Source: Vulcanimicrobiota bacterium
GTDB taxonomy: Bacteria > Vulcanimicrobiota > Vulcanimicrobiia > Vulcanimicrobiales > Vulcanimicrobiaceae
DNA length: 35,413 nucleotides
Direction of reading: 5' to 3'
NCBI GenBank assembly: GCA_019240755.1
Contig: JAFAXS010000153.1
Location: 1 to 35,413, forward strand
Part shown: in pieces, positions 32,246-35,413 of the stretch
Layout of the letters: each line of letters opens with the position of its first letter
Numbering within the stretch: the first letter of the stretch is position 1
Program-made: the position numbers and the translations under genes
The notes under the pieces: generated by a model
Seen by the model: only the letters and a program-made list of their open reading frames with translations
Database searches by the model: none
What the model was told of the DNA's origin: nothing

Positions 32246-32372
32246 CGTCGCGCCGGCCGTTTACGGCGGCGTGGCGCCGGTGTTTCAGAATTTTTTCATC
32301 CCCTGGGCGTAGCTTGGAGGCCCACGGGAACTGCTTGGCGGCAAATTCCCTTGCCGTACCTTGGAGGTTGAA
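32246..32372. other. intergenic region upstream of the propeller lipoprotein pair
   Basis: This divergent spacer between the protease and lipoprotein genes contains a T-run (CAGAATTTTTTCATC near 32286) and CTTGGAGG twice (32313-32320 and 32360-32367). The second copy is the Shine-Dalgarno of the lipoprotein. I cannot assign a confident promoter. Confidence 0.35.
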
Positions 32373-33509
32373 ATGTTTAGCATCCGCGTTTGGAGCCACG
32401 CCGCCGTTGCGGCCGCTGCGACGTTAGCGGTCGCCGGTTGCAGCCATGGAGGCGCCGTGCTCCCTACCCAGTTCGGCGCGTCGGCGCCGCAGTCAACTCG
32501 GCAAACTCAGGCCAACGCCGACTATTCGATGTTGAAGCTGCTCGTCAGAGAAAGGGTGATCGGTTCGACGATTGTCAATGGACAGCAGAATCCCTATGGT
32601 TTGACCGTGGCGCCTTCGACCAACGGCGTGTTTACCAAAGGCGACTTGGTCGTCTGCAACTTCAACAACAGCAAGAACATTCAGGGCACGGGCTCTACGA
32701 TCGTCGGGTTGCATCCCACCAAGGGTGCGAAGCCGTTTCTCGTTTCCAGCAGCGTCAAAACGCTCCGAGGTTGCGATGCACTCGCGCTCGCTCCCGACGA
32801 TACGATCTGGGCGGCGGCCTTTTCATCCAACGACAATCCGGTGCTCGGGTCAAACGGCAAGCTCTTAGTCAATATCGACGGGCCGCCATTCGCGCATCCG
32901 TTCGGTCAGATCTACGCGCCGCACGGCGGAGCTTCCGGCGCACCGGTCTTCTACGCGACGAACGCCCGCGGCGAGGGAACGGTCGTGCGCATCAACCTGG
33001 GATCGTCGTTCACGTACGACGTCATCGCCGAAGGCTTTGCCATCAACCATGGCAAGCCGGGCAGCATCTTCGGTCCGTCGGGCCTTGCGTACAACGACCG
33101 CAACGATACGCTGTACATCGTCGATGGGACGAACAACACGGTCGTCGCCTTCTCGAAGGTGAGCACGATACCGAGCGGCGGAATCATCGTCGAAAAGGAC
33201 GGCCTGCACTTCAAGGGGCCCGCGGCCGGCCAGGCGCGCGTGGTCTATGCGGGCAATCCGCTCAATGGCCCGATCAGCTCGGCGCTGCTCTTCAACGGCA
33301 ATCTCGTCGTCGGCAACACGACCAACAAGACGGGCAGAAATGTCATGGTCGAGATGACGCCGAGCGGTCGAATTCTCGCGACCCGCAACGTGGATCACGG
33401 AACGGCCGGAGCGATCTTCGGAATGGTAGCGACCGGCAACAACGCCTTCGACGCCAAGATCTACTTCAACGACGACAATACCAACGAAGTGCGCGTGCTC
33501 GAACGGTAA
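32373..33509 (+). CDS. lipoprotein, beta-propeller-like (family member 3)
   Basis: This 378-residue lipoprotein starts MFSIRVWSHAAVAAAATLAVAGC with lipobox VAGC. Propeller-like segments follow: NPYGLTVAPSTNGVFTKGDLVVCNFNNSKNIQGTG, LALAPDDTIWAAAFS, APVFYATNARGEGTVVRINL, PSGLAYNDRNDTLYIVDGTNNTVVAFSK, and KIYFNDDNTNEVRVLER. The x-L-Y-I-V-D-G-x-N-N-x-V blade motif is common in NHL/SMP-30-like proteins. No catalytic site is seen. ATG 32373 has GGAGG six bases upstream; the frame starting at TTG 32361 is rejected because the TTG is part of that site. The next gene starts 20 nt after its stop. Confidence 0.75.
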   Translation: MFSIRVWSHAAVAAAATLAVAGCSHGGAVLPTQFGASAPQSTRQTQANADYSMLKLLVRERVIGSTIVNGQQNPYGLTVAPSTNGVFTKGDLVVCNFNNSKNIQGTGSTIVGLHPTKGAKPFLVSSSVKTLRGCDALALAPDDTIWAAAFSSNDNPVLGSNGKLLVNIDGPPFAHPFGQIYAPHGGASGAPVFYATNARGEGTVVRINLGSSFTYDVIAEGFAINHGKPGSIFGPSGLAYNDRNDTLYIVDGTNNTVVAFSKVSTIPSGGIIVEKDGLHFKGPAAGQARVVYAGNPLNGPISSALLFNGNLVVGNTTNKTGRNVMVEMTPSGRILATRNVDHGTAGAIFGMVATGNNAFDAKIYFNDDNTNEVRVLER

Positions 33510-33529
33510 TGAAAGGAAGAACAGTTCGC

Positions 33530-34729
33530 ATGTTATCGATCCGGCACACCGTGCAGCTGTGCGCAATCGGCGCCATCCTGGCTGGCTGCAGCGGCGGGGC
33601 CTCGGCCCCGTCGCTCTCCCCGGCCGCGTCGCTCAATCCGTCAATCGGACGCTCCGCAACGTCGGCCCGGCACTCCGTAGGCCTTGGCAAGATTCTCAGC
33701 AGCAAGAGCGGTGCGCAGATCTTCGGGTTCGACGTCAATCGTAGCGGCACCGACGGGCTGCTCGCGACGGGCAACGACGCGACGAGCGACGTTGAGACGT
33801 TCGATCAGGGCAGCGCCTCGATTACGAGCTCGTATCCCACGAAGAATCCGCCCGGCAACTCGTATAAGGTAGACGCCATCGTTGCCGGCGACGTTGGGCT
33901 CGTGACGCGGTACGTCGTTCCCAAAGGAAAGATTTACGCGAAGCGGTTTTACGACATCATGAAGCCGGTGACCGCACAAAAATTTACGGCAAGCTGGAAA
34001 CCGCCCATCAAAGACATCGACATCCTTCAAGCCGGCGTGAACCAAACGAAGAAGAAGAACGCCTACTTTGCCATCGAGCTCAAGAATCAGGACCAGCCCG
34101 ACGTCATCATCGCGGACGTCGCATCATCGAAGCCGGCCAAAGTCTTCCACCTCGATCCAAATCTCTTCGGCGGCGGCAACGGTCCGCAGTTCGACATTGA
34201 CACGGGGACCGATCAAGGAGTGATCGCGCTCTCGCCCGACGGCGGAGCCGTGGGCGGCGCAGCGCCGATCAACGTCCTGATCGACCTAAAGACCGGCAAG
34301 CAGACGCAGTTCACCGGGCTGAACGGTGGATTCTACGGCTCGGGCTACGTCAACGGGCTCGCCGTCGACTCCGCTACGGGGATGGCCGCCACGACGACCG
34401 AGCTCAACGCGCAAGTCGAGATCTACGACTTGGCAAAGCAGACCGGAATATTCGCTCAACTGCCCTGCACGGGAAGCTCCTCACAGATCAACAGCGGGGC
34501 CGGCGTCGCGGCCGATCCCGTCAACCACCTCTTCCTCGTCACCGAGCCGTACAACGCGTGCGGCCAGGGCAGCGCGCTGCTCGTATACGACGAGTCGGCC
34601 AACCTCGTCGAGACGATCACCGGCTTCCAGTTCGCGATCAGCGAACCGGCGCCGGCGATCAATCCCACGACGCGCACGGGCTTCGCGTTCGGCCCGCATT
34701 TCAGCCAACTGCAACAGTTCTTCTACTAA
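33530..34729 (+). CDS. lipoprotein, beta-propeller-like (family member 4)
   Basis: This 399-residue lipoprotein begins MLSIRHTVQLCAIGAILAGC with lipobox LAGC. The mature part includes GFDVNRSGTDGLLATGNDATSDVETFDQ, DIDTGTDQGVIALSPDGGAVGGAAPINVLIDLKTGK, GSGYVNGLAVDSATGMAATTTELNAQVEIYDL, GVAADPVNHLFLVTEPYNACGQGSALLVYDES and FAFGPHFSQLQQFFY. Aromatic and Asp/Gly blade ends suggest a propeller, similar to its upstream neighbour. ATG 33530 has GGAAGA nine bases upstream; ATG 33509 is an alternative that overlaps the previous stop (TAATG). It ends at a strong terminator. Confidence 0.75.
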   Translation: MLSIRHTVQLCAIGAILAGCSGGASAPSLSPAASLNPSIGRSATSARHSVGLGKILSSKSGAQIFGFDVNRSGTDGLLATGNDATSDVETFDQGSASITSSYPTKNPPGNSYKVDAIVAGDVGLVTRYVVPKGKIYAKRFYDIMKPVTAQKFTASWKPPIKDIDILQAGVNQTKKKNAYFAIELKNQDQPDVIIADVASSKPAKVFHLDPNLFGGGNGPQFDIDTGTDQGVIALSPDGGAVGGAAPINVLIDLKTGKQTQFTGLNGGFYGSGYVNGLAVDSATGMAATTTELNAQVEIYDLAKQTGIFAQLPCTGSSSQINSGAGVAADPVNHLFLVTEPYNACGQGSALLVYDESANLVETITGFQFAISEPAPAINPTTRTGFAFGPHFSQLQQFFY

Positions 34730-34731
34730 AT

Positions 34732-34763
34732 AAAAGCGGGCCGGTTTTGGCGGCCCGCTTTTT
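34732..34763. terminator. strong bidirectional intrinsic terminator
   Basis: AAAAGCGGGCC (34732-34742) pairs perfectly with GGCCCGCTTTT (34752-34762) around a 9-nt loop, and a T-run ends the structure. The matching A-run on the left also allows termination of the minus-strand gene at 34790. Confidence 0.88.
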
Positions 34764-34789
34764 GATGTGGCTTCGAGTAGCGCGTGGCG

Positions 34790-35122
34790 CTAGAGACAGT
34801 AGAATTTTACGTAGGCAGCGCTCTTGATCACGATGTTCTTGTTCGTGTTGTTCACCCAGTAGATGTAAGTGTTGCTCCCTTGGGGACCGGTTTGGGTGAC
34901 GTCGATTGCCAGCGGCGTTCCGCCGACGGTACCGTTGTAGTAGTTGTTGAAGAAGCAGCCATTGCGGTTGAACGTCGTCGAGGCGCAGATATCGCCCGGC
35001 GCGCACGTGCTCTTCGCCAGCGACTGGGCGCGGAGCAGGCCTTCCGTCGGGGTGACGGTGCCCGCGTGTGACGCCATCGGCGCGAAGGTGATCGCGGAGA
35101 GAAGCATTGGAATCAGTAACAT
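34790..35122 (-). CDS. small secreted Cys-containing protein
   Basis: This 110-residue protein has a signal peptide (MLLIPMLLSAITFAPMASHA, cleavage before GTVTP). The mature part has four Cys (STCAPGDIC, NGCFF, KFYCL), probably forming two disulphides. The pattern of strands TPLAIDVTQTGPQGSNTYIYWVNNTNKNIVIKSAAYVKFYC suggests a small beta-sandwich. I do not recognise the family. Upstream AAGGAG is 13 nt from ATG 35122, a long spacing that leaves the start slightly uncertain. A promoter with an inverted repeat lies 40-70 nt upstream. Confidence 0.65.
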   Translation of the reverse strand: MLLIPMLLSAITFAPMASHAGTVTPTEGLLRAQSLAKSTCAPGDICASTTFNRNGCFFNNYYNGTVGGTPLAIDVTQTGPQGSNTYIYWVNNTNKNIVIKSAAYVKFYCL

Positions 35123-35163
35123 AAGATCGTGTGTTCTCCTTGCAGCGTTGAGATGTAGCTTTT

Positions 35164-35194
35164 AGAATAACCGCTCGCGCTGCGGTTGTCGCAA
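35164..35194 (-). promoter_or_regulatory. promoter with an inverted repeat between -35 and -10
   Basis: Read on the minus strand, TATTCT (35169-35164) is the -10 and TTGCGA/GCGACA (around 35194-35187) the -35. AACCGC (35169-35174) and GCGGTT (35182-35187) form a perfect 6-bp inverted repeat in the spacer, where a repressor could bind. Confidence 0.4.
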
Positions 35195-35297
35195 GCAGGC
35201 GGTGCGTTTTTGTGTCTTTTTTAATCCCCACTAAACGCGGGCACCAGTCGCCGCGAGGGCAGTAGTCTGCTTAATAAATGATGAAAGAGGCGTGCCT

Positions 35298-35413
35298 ATG
35301 AGTACGTACCGGGCGCCCCTCCGCGACATGCAGTTCGCCTTACGAGAGTTGGCGGGTGTCGAACAAGTGGCGGCGCTTTCCGGCTACGAGGAGACGCTCG
35401 ACGTGCTCGACTC
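35298..35413 (+). CDS. acyl-CoA dehydrogenase (3' partial)
   Basis: Only 38 residues are in the window. They start MSTYRAPLRDMQFALRELAGVEQVAALSGYEETLDVLD. This Y-x-A-P-x-R-D-M-x-F-x-L-x-E start is the N-terminal extension domain of a group of FadE-like acyl-CoA dehydrogenases, the first step of fatty acid beta-oxidation with an FAD cofactor. ATG 35298 has AGAGG about seven bases upstream. The catalytic and flavin-binding parts lie beyond the window, so substrate length cannot be judged. A spacer of 175 bp separates it from the divergent secreted-protein gene. Confidence 0.8.
   Translation, partial: MSTYRAPLRDMQFALRELAGVEQVAALSGYEETLDVLD

Noticed and set aside
1-35413. tRNA, rRNA, phage or integrase features
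   Set aside because: No cloverleaf-like stretch, conserved rRNA segment, integrase or phage structural gene was recognised by reading.

Overview
The window comes from a high-GC bacterial chromosome (roughly 60-65% GC by eye). It holds about 34 protein-coding genes, no recognisable rRNA or tRNA, no CRISPR array and no phage. Genes are densely packed and very often overlap by 4 nt (ATGA or GTGA). The gene set suggests a deep-branching lineage: a Firmicutes-like topA-trmFO-hslV-hslU block, an actinobacteria-like FhaA/FhaB/FtsW block fused to def-fmt-rsmB, many lineage-specific beta-propeller-like lipoproteins, and a lysine/arginine-rich histone-H1-like protein. A candidate phylum such as Eremiobacterota (WPS-2) would fit, but this placement is inferred from gene content only.

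Layout. 1-5028 (+): the end of a sarcosine-oxidase-like flavoenzyme, a tandem pair of secreted proteins of unknown family, a 275-bp non-autonomous mobile element, an EEP-family phosphodiesterase and a YtcJ-like amidohydrolase. 5032-11191 (-): a large XRE/NB-ARC/TPR regulator, a propeller lipoprotein, an APC amino-acid permease, a WXXGXW-repeat protein and a CHAD domain split over two coupled ORFs. 11257-15010 (+): a cell-wall group of GerMN protein, N-acetylmuramoyl-L-alanine amidase, glutamate racemase and a propeller lipoprotein. 15023-16244 (-): a DUF2269 membrane protein and a PAP2-like membrane protein, with a 72-bp relative of the first mobile element between them. 16331-18751 (+): SecG and two oligopeptide-ABC ATPases (OppD, OppF). 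18817-19227 (-): the histone-like GRKK-repeat protein, divergent from topA.

19388-24863 (+): topA, trmFO, hslV, hslU, followed by a small lipoprotein. 25513-26165: a Phd/VapB-type antitoxin and a VapC PIN toxin, with a palindromic operator and an apparent CTG toxin start, reading directly into def. 26165-31635 (+): def-fmt-rsmB-fhaA-fhaB-ftsW-cytochrome c, each join tight or overlapping, so N-formylmethionine metabolism, 16S rRNA methylation, phosphopeptide binding, peptidoglycan polymerisation and a lipoprotein cytochrome are probably on one transcript. 31628-32245 (-): an M34/anthrax-lethal-factor-like zinc protease. 32373-34729 (+): two further propeller lipoproteins ending at a strong terminator. 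34790-35122 (-): a small secreted cysteine-containing protein. 35298-end (+): the start of an acyl-CoA dehydrogenase.

The most notable signals are: (i) four genes whose start codon sits 7-8 nt after a TAnnnT -10 hexamer and lacks a Shine-Dalgarno, suggesting leaderless transcripts; (ii) the two related mobile elements, one with a TTAG target duplication; (iii) the split CHAD pair; (iv) the TA module inserted in front of def with a CTG start; (v) the mosaic def-fmt-rsmB-fhaAB-ftsW operon; and (vi) the histone-like gene divergent from topoisomerase I. No clearly new multi-gene system was found.
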